A stretch of 64,000 bases of DNA from Streptomyces griseochromogenes. GTDB lineage: Bacteria; Actinomycetota; Actinomycetes; Streptomycetales; Streptomycetaceae. Below the pieces are notes generated by a model. The model was not told the origin of the DNA, did no database searches, and saw nothing but the letters and a program-made list of their open reading frames with translations. Both the position numbers and the translations under genes were made by a program. The stretch spans positions 6,882,001 through 6,946,000 of the forward strand of contig NZ_CP016279.1 in assembly GCF_001542625.1 (NCBI RefSeq), read 5' to 3'. Below, one piece after another: positions 17,443-25,884 of the stretch. Each line of letters opens with the position of its first letter. The stretch's first letter is position 1.

Positions 17443-18042
17443 TCAAGAACGGGTGTAGGTGAGGAAGGCGGCGCCGCTGGGCAGCACCGTGTGCCCGGTC
17501 AGCGTGAATGCGCGCGGATTCGTCTCGGACTTCCCCGCGAACAGCGGGATGCCCGCGCCGATGGTGACCGGGTTGACCTTGAGGACGAGTTCGTCGATCT
17601 CCGGGTAGAGGGCCCCGGCCAGCTCGGCGCCGCCGACCAGCCAGATCCCCTTGCCGTCCTGGGCCTTGAGTTCGCGCACCTTCTCCAACGGGTCGGTGGA
17701 GACCACCTCGACGGCCGCGTCCGGGCTCTTGGTCAGGCTGCGGGAGAAGACGTAGTGCCGCAGGTGCGGGTAGGCGTCGGTGATACCGGCGTCCAGTCCG
17801 AGCTGGTACGAGCGGCGCCCCTCCACGACGGTGTCGAAGCGGGTGCCGGACGCGGTCACGCCCAGCGCCGCGCGGGCCGGGGCCGGCAATGTCTCCGGGT
17901 AGTGCGTGACGATGTGCTCCAGGTAGTCGGGGGTGACGGTGAAGAAGCCGTCGGGGCCGGTCGGGTCGCCGCCGTTCGGGCCGGCGATGAACCCGTCGAG
18001 CGTGGTGGCGGCGTAGTAGGTCAGGGTGCGCACGGCGATCAT
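17443..18042 (-). CDS. dihydrofolate-reductase-fold (RibD C-terminal type) reductase
   Basis: 199 residues from ATG 18042; the start overlaps the TGA of the upstream acetyltransferase remnant by 4 bases, with GAAGG directly before it, so translation was coupled. It begins TLTYYAATTLDGFIAGPNGG and has the NADPH-binding GKGIWLVGGAELAGALYPE and the end VTIGAGIPLFAG, as in RibD_C/dihydrofolate-reductase family proteins. These reduce pteridine- or pyrimidine-like substrates with NADPH; the substrate is unknown. With the upstream gene now truncated, its own expression may have changed. Confidence 0.85.
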   Translation of the reverse strand: MIAVRTLTYYAATTLDGFIAGPNGGDPTGPDGFFTVTPDYLEHIVTHYPETLPAPARAALGVTASGTRFDTVVEGRRSYQLGLDAGITDAYPHLRHYVFSRSLTKSPDAAVEVVSTDPLEKVRELKAQDGKGIWLVGGAELAGALYPEIDELVLKVNPVTIGAGIPLFAGKSETNPRAFTLTGHTVLPSGAAFLTYTRS

Positions 18043-18330
18043 CCTTCGATGGCGTAGTAGTGGAGCTTCTCGTCGGAGAAGGTCCGGCGCAGACCGGCCT
18101 TCTCCAGGACGCGCTGGGAGGCGACGTTGTCGTGGGCAGTGTCGGCGAGAACCCGCCGCACCCTGGCATCGGCGAAGCCGTGGTGCAGCAGGGCACGCAA
18201 CGCCTCGGTGGCATAGCCGTGGCCCTCTGCCTCCGGGGCGACGCCGTAGCCGAGGCCGACGGTGCCCGTCTCGTCCGGCGGGCCGAAGAACCCGATGCCG
18301 CCGATCACCACCTCGTGGACGGGCGTAACC
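18039..18330 (-). pseudogene. GNAT acetyltransferase, N-terminally truncated
   Basis: The frame keeps VIGGIGFFGPPDETGTVGLG, the acetyl-CoA loop EAEGHGYATEALRALL and the end NVASQRVLEKAGLRR...HYYAIEG, about 90 residues of a family that is normally near 170. The N-terminal half is replaced by sequence abutting the 3' end of the flavin monooxygenase gene, so a deletion or rearrangement boundary lies near 18330. Confidence 0.75.
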
Positions 18331-18335
18331 GGGAC

Positions 18336-19874
18336 CTACTGGAGTCGGCTCGAAGGGCGGTCCGGCAGTCCATCCCGCTCGGCGCCGGCTTGGGCCGGCA
18401 GTGGTAGCGACCAGGTGTAGACCTCCGGGTCGAAGGCGTGCAGGCGCTTGACGAGCCTGGCGGTCGACCAGGGCCAGCAGAAGGTGTTGATGCCCGGGAG
18501 GCCGAAGTAGTAACCGGTGCCGCCGGCGGCGTTGTAGACGGTGTTACGCAGCGCCTCATTCAGAGCCTGCTGGTGAGCTGCTTCGGCCTCGGGCTTGACA
18601 TCCAGTGTGGTCGACCCGCTGGTGCGCAGGTGGTTGAGGGCGGTGGTGATGTAGCGGAGTTGGGCTTCGAGGACGGTGGGGACGGCGGTGGTGCCGGTGA
18701 GCAGATTCGGGCCGATGAGCAGGAAGAGGTTGGGGTATCCGCTGACGCTGGTACCCAGGTAGGCGCGGCGGTTGTCGGCCCAGGTCTGGGCCAGTGTGCC
18801 GGTGGTGCCGTGCAGATGGGGGGCCAGCGGGATGTCACCGATGTGGTATCCGGTCGCGAGGACGATGATGTCGGCGCGGGTGCGGGTGCCGTCGGCGCCG
18901 ATGACGTCGGAGCCCTCCACGGCGGTCACGCGGGTGGGATGCAGCCACACGTTGGTCTGGGTCAGGGCGGCGTAGTAGGTGCCGGAGGTGATCAGGCGGC
19001 GGCTGCCCAAGGGGTAGTCAGGAGTGAGGGCCCGGCGCAGGGCGCGGTCCCGTACCGAGGTACGCAGATGGATGCGGGCCAGGGCCTCCAAGGGCCGCAA
19101 CAGGTGGGGGTGACGCAGGGGTACGCCGATGGCTTCCTGGGTCCAGTGGTGCAGGCCGCGTAGTGCGCGGCGTGCTGCCGGGTGGTGTTCGAAGAAGCGG
19201 TGGAGCCCCGGAGGGAGGGCGTAGTCGGGTTTCGGAAGTACCCACTGCGGTGTGCTCTGGAAGACGTCGACATGAGCCGCCTTCGGCTGGATCTCGGGCA
19301 GGAACTGGACGGTGGACGCTCCGGTGCCCACCACTGCCACGCGCCGTCCGGTCAGGTCGACTTCGTGGTTCCAACGGGCGGAGTGGAAGACCGTGCCGGG
19401 GAAGGTGTCGAGGCCGGGGATGTCGGGATGGCGGGGCCGGTGCCAGGGGCCGGTGGCGACGATCAGGGCGCGGGCGGTGTACGTGCCCGACGTGGTCCGC
19501 AGGTTCCAGCGGTGCGCTTCCGGCTCCCAGCGGCTGCTCAGCACCTCGGTGTCGTAGCGGATCGCCTTGTCCACGCCGTGTGTTACCGCGGTGGTGTCGA
19601 GGTAGTCGAGAATCTCGGACCGGTCGGCGAAGCCCCGGCTCCACGCGTGGGGCGCGAAGGAGTATTCGTACAGCACCGACGGTACGTCGCAGCCGCATCC
19701 GGGATAGGTGTTGTCACGCCAAGTCCCGCCGAGGCGACCGGACTTCTCCAACACGACAACGTCGTCGAAACCGGCCCGGCGCAGCGCGATCACGGCGGCC
19801 ACGCCGGAGAGGCCGGCCCCGATGACGATGACTTCCGCTTCACGACGAAGATTGTCGATGCTGCCGTCGGCCAC
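18336..19874 (-). CDS. Baeyer-Villiger-type flavin monooxygenase
   Basis: About 512 residues. FAD-binding GAGLSG follows soon after the start, then GGTWRDNTYPGCGCDVPS and the Baeyer-Villiger fingerprint FPGTVFHSARWN (FxGxxxHxxxW, with Asn where Pro/Asp is usual), the NADPH-binding VAVVGTGAST and LATGYHIGD. Such enzymes insert oxygen next to a ketone using NADPH and O2. I place the start at GTG 19874 because it puts the dinucleotide-binding strand near the N-terminus; an upstream GTG at 19937 is also open but has no ribosome site. Divergent from a Rieske oxygenase gene, suggesting a joint oxidative degradation role, perhaps on a cyclic ketone or steroid-like compound (inference). Confidence 0.87.
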   Translation of the reverse strand: MADGSIDNLRREAEVIVIGAGLSGVAAVIALRRAGFDDVVVLEKSGRLGGTWRDNTYPGCGCDVPSVLYEYSFAPHAWSRGFADRSEILDYLDTTAVTHGVDKAIRYDTEVLSSRWEPEAHRWNLRTTSGTYTARALIVATGPWHRPRHPDIPGLDTFPGTVFHSARWNHEVDLTGRRVAVVGTGASTVQFLPEIQPKAAHVDVFQSTPQWVLPKPDYALPPGLHRFFEHHPAARRALRGLHHWTQEAIGVPLRHPHLLRPLEALARIHLRTSVRDRALRRALTPDYPLGSRRLITSGTYYAALTQTNVWLHPTRVTAVEGSDVIGADGTRTRADIIVLATGYHIGDIPLAPHLHGTTGTLAQTWADNRRAYLGTSVSGYPNLFLLIGPNLLTGTTAVPTVLEAQLRYITTALNHLRTSGSTTLDVKPEAEAAHQQALNEALRNTVYNAAGGTGYYFGLPGINTFCWPWSTARLVKRLHAFDPEVYTWSLPLPAQAGAERDGLPDRPSSRLQ

Positions 19875-19971
19875 CAGCGTCCGCCCCTGTCCGCCTCGTG
19901 AGCATCCCGGCGCTGATGCCGAACCGCCCCCAACCACCTACTCAGAGCGACCGATCGTAGTGTTACCCGAG

Positions 19972-19986
19972 ATCACCTGTGGTGAT
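19972..19986. promoter_or_regulatory. palindromic operator candidate between monooxygenase and Rieske genes
   Basis: ATCACC-TGT-GGTGAT, perfect 6-bp arms with a 3-base spacer, in the centre of the divergent promoter region. It could be a binding site for a dimeric regulator (GntR or TetR type). No regulator gene is adjacent. A possible -10 (TATAGT, 20025-20030) lies upstream of the Rieske gene. Confidence 0.5.
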
Positions 19987-20066
19987 ATGACCGGCAGATA
20001 CCTCATAAGGGTGATCTTGCTGCGTATAGTGAATGCAGTGCGTTTTCCCGTGTTTGGCTGCCGACC

Positions 20067-21089
20067 ATGACGATGAGGGACGAACTGCCCAGGTCTCACA
20101 GTCCCCACGCCGCCGACGACGAGCCAGCGCGGCATCTGCCCTACCCCAGTGGCTGGTTCTGCCTGGCGCGTTCACGAGAACTGGCCCCCGGCAAGGTCCT
20201 GACCCGCCGATTCATGGACGAGGACATCGTCCTCTACCGCACCCGCGACGGCCGGCCCCGCGCAGTGCATCCCTACTGCCCACACCTGGGCGCTCATCTG
20301 GGAGCGGGCGGCACCGTGGAGGGCCAGAACCTGGTATGCCCCTTCCATCGCTTCGCCTTCGCTCCCGATGGCACCTGCGTCGGCACGCCCGACGGCCCGC
20401 CCCCGCGCGCCCGCCTGCAGCACCACACCATCAGCGAGCGCAACGGCTTCCTCTTCGCCTGGCACGAACCGGATGGCGCTCCACCTGCCTGGGAAGTCCC
20501 CGGAACCGCCCAGCCCGGAGTCGTTCCGACAGCCGCCTGGAGCACGGAAGTGCACACCCATGCCCAGGAGATCATCGAGAACACCCTCGACTACCGGCAT
20601 CTCCCGGTCCTGCACCACGTCGCCGTGCAGGAACTCGACCCGCCGACGGCCCAAGGCCCCCTCCTGCGCATGCGTCTGCGCCTCGGGCCGGACCGGCCTC
20701 GCGCCCTCAAACAGAAGATCCAGGCCGACCATTCGTTCCTCATGGCGGGGCTGGGATATCTCCGCGTCGAGCTGCCGCTGCCCCCGCTCGGACTCGTCAG
20801 CTACCTGTGGGCCATGCACACACCTACCGGGCGCCGACGCACCCACATGCTGGTCGCGACGGCCTGTGCAGACATCCACAAGCAGGACGCCACTGGAGCG
20901 TCGCTCCCACGGCGCGGCCTGCACAGGGCCTTCGCCCACGCGATACTGCGCACCGCGGTCAGCAAGGTCCACCAGGACCTGAGGATCTGGAACACCAAAC
21001 GCTACGAGCCACGACCCCGCCTCGCCGCGAGCGACGAGGCCATCGGCTTGTTCCGCCACTGGGCCCGCCAGTTCTACCCGGCGCAGTGA
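20067..21089 (+). CDS. Rieske non-heme iron oxygenase, alpha-subunit type
   Basis: 340 residues from ATG 20067. The Rieske [2Fe-2S] site is CPHLGAHLG (residues about 72-80) and CPFHRFAF (about 92-99). The mononuclear iron site is ENTLDYRHLPVLHHV near residue 172 (Asp, two His). This is the pattern of Rieske ring-hydroxylating oxygenases such as 3-ketosteroid 9-alpha-hydroxylase KshA, which need a separate reductase; none is nearby. The weak ribosome site leaves some doubt about the start. Divergently arranged with the Baeyer-Villiger enzyme, so probably co-regulated through the palindrome between them. Confidence 0.88.
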   Translation: MTMRDELPRSHSPHAADDEPARHLPYPSGWFCLARSRELAPGKVLTRRFMDEDIVLYRTRDGRPRAVHPYCPHLGAHLGAGGTVEGQNLVCPFHRFAFAPDGTCVGTPDGPPPRARLQHHTISERNGFLFAWHEPDGAPPAWEVPGTAQPGVVPTAAWSTEVHTHAQEIIENTLDYRHLPVLHHVAVQELDPPTAQGPLLRMRLRLGPDRPRALKQKIQADHSFLMAGLGYLRVELPLPPLGLVSYLWAMHTPTGRRRTHMLVATACADIHKQDATGASLPRRGLHRAFAHAILRTAVSKVHQDLRIWNTKRYEPRPRLAASDEAIGLFRHWARQFYPAQ

Positions 21090-21473
21090 GGGAACCTGAT
21101 GGTGCCGCGGACGGCTTGTCCCCGTGGCCACGGCAAGGTAGACACTCCACCCGGTGCAGCGAACGCCTTGGCACGCCCCGCAGGCCCATTCCCCCTCCGG
21201 CCACCGCCACGTCCGCTTTGCCGCGCTCGGCGGCCAGCCACCGATAAGCCGACTGTCACCAACCTCATGACCGAGCACATCTAGCGCCTGCCCTCTCCGC
21301 CCGCGCTGTCACCGCCTCGCCCCGCCCCGCGTCACGACTCTCGCCGGGGCAAGTCAAGCGCTTCTGACTCCGAGGCTTCGCGTGAACGGCAGCCCGAGAA
21401 CTGCGCGCCCCGCAGGCCCAACCCCAAACTGCGACGCCCGATCTGCGGCCCATGTCGGACTTCTACGCTGCGT
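21090..21473. other. intergenic stretch, no gene seen
   Basis: About 380 bp downstream of the Rieske gene with no recognisable gene. It ends where the first AGTCAGCACC repeats begin, that is, at the outer end of the duplicated attachment segment. Confidence 0.45.
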
Positions 21474-21493
21474 AGTCAGCACCAAGTCAGCAC
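21474..21493. repeat. AGTCAGCACC direct repeats, left attachment segment
   Basis: Two tandem copies (AGTCAGCACC then AAGTCAGCAC) 11 bp apart, about 316 bp upstream of the core block at 21783-21800. The same distance separates a matching repeat at 29587 from the right core. Likely integrase arm-type binding sites. Confidence 0.65.
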
Positions 21494-21707
21494 GGCGCCC
21501 CAAAACATGCCCGAACATTGCAACTCGGACAGCACCTTTCACGCCTTCGCTGAGGCCACCGCGGAGGCCCCCACACCACCTCCATGGTTGCCGCACGCAC
21601 TCCCACGCCGGTAACTATGGTGCCCCACCACATACGCCTCTGACCTGCCCGTTCCTACGGTGTGGCGACACGTAAACGTCCCCGTCGAAGCCCAGGAAGT
21701 GGTGCCG

Positions 21708-21845
21708 ATGTCGTCTTCCACGACCGCTCCCCCAGCTCCATCCAGCCTCCCCCGCATCGTCGCCGCCAGCCTCATCGGCACCACCATCGAGTGGTACGAC
21801 AACTCATCCGATCAGAGCTACGACCTGCGGTTTTTCCGCCATTGA
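21708..21845 (+). pseudogene. orphan 5' end of an MHS-type MFS transporter gene
   Basis: From ATG 21708 (ribosome site AGGAAG) the frame reads MSSSTTAPPAPSSLPRIVAA, SLIGTTIEWYD and then leaves the transporter sequence and stops at 21845. The first 31 codons match the start of the intact transporter gene at 29810 (identical over AASLIGTTIEWYD). The upstream region is also similar. This is the transporter promoter and 5' end displaced by integration of an element at the core block. Confidence 0.82.
21759..21800. other. attachment core, left copy (attL of inner element)
   Basis: 42-bp block within the transporter codons, 41 of 42 identical to 29870-29911. The single mismatch (C/G) leaves ACCATCGAGTGGTACGAC (18 bp, 21783-21800) as the identical core. 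Similarity between the two copies stops exactly at the C of GAC on the right side. Confidence 0.72.
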
Positions 21846-21853
21846 CCCTCCGA

Positions 21854-21874
21854 AGTCAGCACCGAACCAGCACC
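21854..21874. repeat. AGTCAGCACC repeat inside the inner element
   Basis: AGTCAGCACCGAACCAGCAC beginning at 21854, 54 bp inside the left core; the same two-part motif as at 29564. Likely arm-type integrase site. Confidence 0.6.
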
Positions 21875-22025
21875 GGAAAGTCTCGTGCTGGGTGCGGAAC
21901 GAGGACGTGCCCGATCCGGCTGGCTGCGGATCTGACGACAGGCACCAAAGACCGTCACTCACCGTAACGCGACCTGCGCCACTAGCGCCGACCTCCCAGC
22001 CGGCCCGGACGCGATCAAGTCGAAG

Positions 22026-22067
22026 GCGTGGTGCCCTCAGCCAGACGTCTGGCTGAGGGCACCACGC
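22026..22067 (-). terminator. 42-bp perfect palindrome downstream of the integrase remnant
   Basis: GCGTGGTGCCCTCAGCCAGA followed by CG and its full complement. The palindrome is uninterrupted. It begins 16 bp after the stop of the minus-strand integrase fragment, so it is most likely its terminator; a protein-binding site is possible. Confidence 0.7.
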
Positions 22068-22082
22068 GCTCACAGATTTACG

Positions 22083-22499
22083 TCAGGCCGCCTCGACCAC
22101 TGCTTCGAACTCGAGGGGCAGATTGAGCTCCGTCTGAATGGTGAAGACGGCATCCATCAGATACCCCAAGCGCTCCGGAGCGTCGGGCATCACGTGCGCA
22201 TAGGTCTGATGGGTGATCCTCGGGTCGCGATGCCCCAGCCACTCAGCCATGTCCGTCACCGGAACACCCTTCGACAGGCCGGCGGAGGCGAAGAAGTGCC
22301 GAAGCCAATGCGTGGTGATCCTGCGCGAGATGCCCGCCGCCTTCTTCGCGTTACGCCAAAGCCGGTCAACGAGGGAGTACATGAGGATGTTGGTGCGCCC
22401 GATGTTGGAGAAGAGGTGGCGGATGCAAGGGAAACGCCCCCTGCCCTTGGTGATGGGCTCGAGCGCAATAGTGCACGGCCCCTCAGACCAGCTCCGGCA
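22083..22499 (-). pseudogene. tyrosine integrase, C-terminal fragment
   Basis: The frame is open from 22499 to the stop at 22083. The last 100 codons carry the catalytic box HWLRHFFASAGL, the second His in MAEWLGHRD and the nucleophile Tyr in THQTYAHVMPD. The core-binding half is missing and the upstream part (LEPITKGRGRF) is of uncertain quality. It lies 283 bp from the left attachment core, the usual place for the integrase of an integrative element, so it is probably the decayed integrase that used this site. Confidence 0.8.
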
Positions 22500-22635
22500 T
22501 CAGACTGTGTCGCGGGATCGCTCCCTCCCCCAAGTTTCTGCCGACGTCAACGGACAGCCGCCGACCCAATTTTCACGCCTGGCAAGGCGTCACGAGGAGG
22601 GATACGGCAACTGTGTCACAACCTCTTTCCGTAGG

Positions 22636-23172
22636 TCACCAGGGGGTGACATGGGAGTGATGTCTGAGGTCCCGTTCGGTTTGGCGTCGATGGACGGTGA
22701 AGCATGTGGCGAAGTCGGTGTGGGCCTGGGCGACGGCTTCGGGGTACGCCTCGCGTTTGGCGTGTTCGGCTAGCGCCCGGTAGATGCTCGCGACAGAGGG
22801 GTTCTGTCTCTTGCGCTTGCCGGTGGGGATGATCAGGTCGGGCTGGATCTGCTCGACGGACTCGCCGCCCGCCCGGCGCCGCAGGACGGTGTGCACCATG
22901 TCCTCGGTGATGACGGCCGGCCGCGGGCGGCGGCGAAGCCTTCCAGGGTCGACTCGCGGATGTTCTCCCGCTCGGTCTCCGCGACCGCCGCGAAGAATGC
23001 GAAGAGCAGCTTGCCGTGCCCGCTGGGGTCGTACATTCCCGCGAGGGGGCCGGCGAGCATCTCCAGCACCAGGCCGTGGGCGAACAGGTGGTCGGCGAGC
23101 GCGGTGAGTTCGGCGGCGTCGCGGCTGAGCCGCTTCATCTCGTACACCGTGAGGATGACCCGCCAGTCGGAC
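22636..23172 (-). pseudogene. serine recombinase fragment, N-truncated and frameshifted
   Basis: Starting near 23172 the minus strand reads VILTVYEMKRLSRDAAELTA, LVLEMLAGPLAGMYDPSGHG, FAAVAETERENIRESTLEGF. After a small deletion the sequence continues in another frame: AVITEDMVHTVLRRRAGGES, IIPTGKRKRQNPSVASIYRA. The first 60 residues with the nucleophilic Ser are missing. A non-functional relic of an actinobacterial resolvase. Confidence 0.75.
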
Positions 23173-23187
23173 TGTGGCCATCACTCC

Positions 23188-24105
23188 CTACGGGCGTACC
23201 CGGATGACTGTCTTCCCGCTGCGTCGCGTGGTCGAGTTAAGGGCACCGACGGCATCATCCAAGCTCGCGACGTCGCCGATGTTTGTCCGCAGCCGTCCAT
23301 CCCGCACCCGCTGCACGATCTCACCCAGTTCGGCACGATCGGCCTCGACAACAAAGTCCACCGCCAGGCCGTCAGTGGGCCGCGCCTCGACCGGGCCGAC
23401 GATGGACACCAGCGTTCCTCCGGCCTTGATCAGGGCAGCGGACCGCTTCTGAACGTCGCCACCGATGACATCGAAGACCAGATCGACGCCGCCGACGTCT
23501 TTCAGCGCGTCCTTCTCAAGGTCGACGAACTCATGCGCGCCGAAGTCGAGTGCCTTCTCACGGTCGGCGGCGCGTCCAGTTCCGATGACGTAAGCGCCGG
23601 CCTCACGTGCGAGCTGGGTCACCATCGTCCCGACTGCCCCGGCCGCGCCATGGGCAAGGACAGTCTGGCCGGCCTGAAGGCGGCCGTGCTGGAACAGCCC
23701 CTGCCACGCGGTCAGACCTGAGATTGGCAGGGACGCACCTACCGTGAAGTCGACGTCGCCGGGCAGCGGTGCGAGGTTGCGTGCTTCGATCGCCACGTAC
23801 TCCGCCAGGGTGCCGTCGCGGTGCCAGTCGGCGAGGCCGAACACCCGCTGCCCGACCGACAGCCCCGTCGTGCCGTAGCCGAGGGTGGTGACCACTCCGG
23901 CCAGCTCGTGGCCGGGGATCGACGGTGTCTTGTCACGACCGGCGCGATCGGTCCAGGTCGATGGCCACTCCATCTCGGTCGGGACGAAGCCCGATGCGTG
24001 AATCTGAACGATGACGTCGTTGATAGCCGCGGGCGGCTCAGGCCGCTCCGTCAGCGTCATCCCGGCCGTTCCCGCGGCCTGGTCGGTCACCACAATGGCT
24101 TTCAT
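23188..24105 (-). CDS. NADP-dependent quinone-oxidoreductase-like MDR protein
   Basis: 305 residues from ATG 24105 with an AAGGGGA ribosome site. It is a zinc-free medium-chain dehydrogenase: PSIPGHELAGVV, the domain hinge LPISGLTAWQGLFQHG, the nucleotide-binding HGAAGAVGTMVTQLARE, FGAHEFVDLE and the C-terminal RRSGKTVIRVRP. No catalytic zinc ligands are seen, as in quinone oxidoreductases and enoyl reductases. It reduces quinones or enones with NADPH; the substrate is unknown. A truncated isocitrate-lyase-type gene lies just upstream. Confidence 0.88.
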   Translation of the reverse strand: MKAIVVTDQAAGTAGMTLTERPEPPAAINDVIVQIHASGFVPTEMEWPSTWTDRAGRDKTPSIPGHELAGVVTTLGYGTTGLSVGQRVFGLADWHRDGTLAEYVAIEARNLAPLPGDVDFTVGASLPISGLTAWQGLFQHGRLQAGQTVLAHGAAGAVGTMVTQLAREAGAYVIGTGRAADREKALDFGAHEFVDLEKDALKDVGGVDLVFDVIGGDVQKRSAALIKAGGTLVSIVGPVEARPTDGLAVDFVVEADRAELGEIVQRVRDGRLRTNIGDVASLDDAVGALNSTTRRSGKTVIRVRP

Positions 24106-24159
24106 TGAGATTGTCCCCTTCCTCGTATGTGTTGTGGGTTTTGGTTTCCGAGTGGGTGT

Positions 24160-24471
24160 TCAGATGAAGGTGAAGGCAGCGACGTCTTCAGGCGCGTCGC
24201 CGTAGCCGTCCTGGGAGTCTCCGTTGACGGGCAGCCCGGTGAGCTGACCGAACAGCCGCGCATGCTCGAGGTGCTCGCCACGGGTGACTTCGTGACGCCC
24301 GTCGGACCGGCCGAGCGTGGCAGCGAGCTCCGCTGACGATGTCGCGATCGCCTCGAAGCCGGCATCGGCCAGCATCAGCGCCGAGAGGCCGTCCCATGCG
24401 TTCGGCAGGACGAGGCCGCCGTCACGGGTGTGCAGTGCCATGAATCTCTCATAGAGTTCGGAGCCCGGCAT
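24160..24471 (-). pseudogene. isocitrate lyase/PEP mutase-family gene, 3'-truncated
   Basis: From ATG 24471 (AAGG upstream) the frame reads MPGSELYERFMALHTRDGGL, VLPNAWDGLSALMLADAGFE, ATSSAELAATLGRSDGRHEV, LPVNGDSQDGYGDAPEDVAA and then ends FTFI. Members of the family are about 250-280 residues, with the barrel continuing after EDVAA, so roughly 60 percent is missing. The conserved Asp motif (normally DLEDGYG) reads DSQDGYG here. A deletion end lies near 24165. Confidence 0.75.
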
Positions 24472-24606
24472 ACCGAACCTTTTCCGAGCGATCGTTGGAG
24501 ACAGTGACAGATCGAGGGGCAAGGTACGCCGCCTCGACGAGGACGCCGACGCTCATCCCGGCGTACGGGTCCGGGTGGGCCGGATGACGGTGACACACGC
24601 CATTCC

Positions 24607-25030
24607 TCAAACTCGTGCCACGCTCACCCAGCTTGGTCCCTCGCCTGGGTCGACCAAGGAAGATCTCCGATGAGCCAGGGTGAGGAAACAGCGGTGTCCG
24701 CTCGTCCACTGGTCGGTGATGCTAAGGGCGAGGTCCTCGGCGACCCTTTGGAGCGCGCGTCGCCCCAGCCGCGCCCAGGGGAAAGGCGGACCGCTGTGGC
24801 CCTGGAGGTCCTCGAACCGCACCGTGCACAGCTCCTCGATGTCATCGGGGTCGACCTCGATGACGAGGCGTCCCGCCGGGGCCATGAGTCCACCACAGCG
24901 GTGCAGCAGGCTGCGAGGGTCGCCTCCGATGCCGATGTTGCCGTCGATGAGCAGAACCGTCTGCCAGCCACTCTCGGCCGGCAGACGGTCGAAGACCGAC
25001 CGGCACAGTGCGAGCCCGCCCCGGACGCAC
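24607..25030 (-). pseudogene. SAM-dependent methyltransferase, C-terminal fragment
   Basis: The frame ending at 24607 reads CRSVFDRLPAESGWQTVLLI, DGNIGIGGDPRSLLHRCGGL, GRLVIEVDPDD, FPWARLGRRAL and SITDQWTSGHRCF, the second half of a class I methyltransferase known from Streptomyces next to a molybdopterin oxidoreductase gene. The SAM-binding N-terminal half is gone. It joins the next gene out of frame. Confidence 0.65.
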
Positions 25031-25880
25031 CGCGGCGGGTCATCATCGGCTGAGCGGGGGCAGCTGCCACCAGGCCGTCGGGGTCGGGTGGTTCGGGAAC
25101 GGTGTGGGCGAGGTCGGTGCGCAGCTCGGCACTCAGACTGCGCGAGCGCAGGGCCCGTGTCATCCAGCCGAGCTTGAGGCACACGTGGACGACGAAGGCG
25201 GCGATGAACACCCAGGCACCGTAGAAGTGCAGGCGATAGAAGGAGCCCGGGAAGACGTAGTAGAGCTGGATGTTGAGGATACCGGTGACGAATTCGAAGA
25301 TGACGCCGCCGACCAGCATCAGCAGGGACAGCCGCTCGAGTCCGTGAGCGACGGAGCGCACGGGCAGCCATTCGAAGAGCTTCGGGATGACCGACCACAG
25401 CTTGGCCAGCAGGACCGGGACGAGGACCACGCCCAACGTCACATGGACGCCCTGGAGCAGCCGGTAGAACCAGTACGGGTGCGTCGGCCAGCTGAAGAGG
25501 TAGAAGCCCAGCACGCCCTTGTCGGGTGTCTCGTCATTGAGTGGACTCAGGCCGGGATTGTAGGAGGCGTAGGACAGCAGTCCGGTGACGAAGAGCAGAG
25601 GAATACAGATCAGGAGGACCAGTCCGAACACCGACGTCAGCCAGGGCCCGCGGATCGGACTGCGCCAAAATCCCGGCCGGAACGGCCCCGGGGGCGGGGG
25701 CATCTGGCTGACGCGCTGCGCCGCCGTACGGGTACGGGCTGCCGCCGACGCCACCGCAGCCGCCCCACCGGCCCGCACACGCCTCAGCCGCTCCCGTGCG
25801 CGCTTTTCGTCCGGCCCCCGGCGCGCCGGCCCACTGCGAGGGGCCGAACCCGACGGCCGACCGCCACTTGCCATCGGCAT
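25030..25880 (-). pseudogene. cytochrome b-type membrane domain of a molybdopterin oxidoreductase, truncated
   Basis: From ATG 25880 the protein has a basic N-terminus, then RSPIRGPWLTSVFGLVLLIC, FYLFSWPTHPYWFYRLLQGV, FEFVTGILNIQLYYVFP and FHFYGAWVFIAAFVVHVCLK: four or five membrane helices with His pairs able to hold heme, as in the membrane anchor fused to SUOX-type molybdopterin oxidoreductases. It is intact to about PMMTRRG and then runs into a methyltransferase remnant in a different frame, so the catalytic domain has been deleted. The frame stays open to 24624, so a hybrid membrane protein could still be made. Confidence 0.7.
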
Positions 25881-25884
25881 CCCG

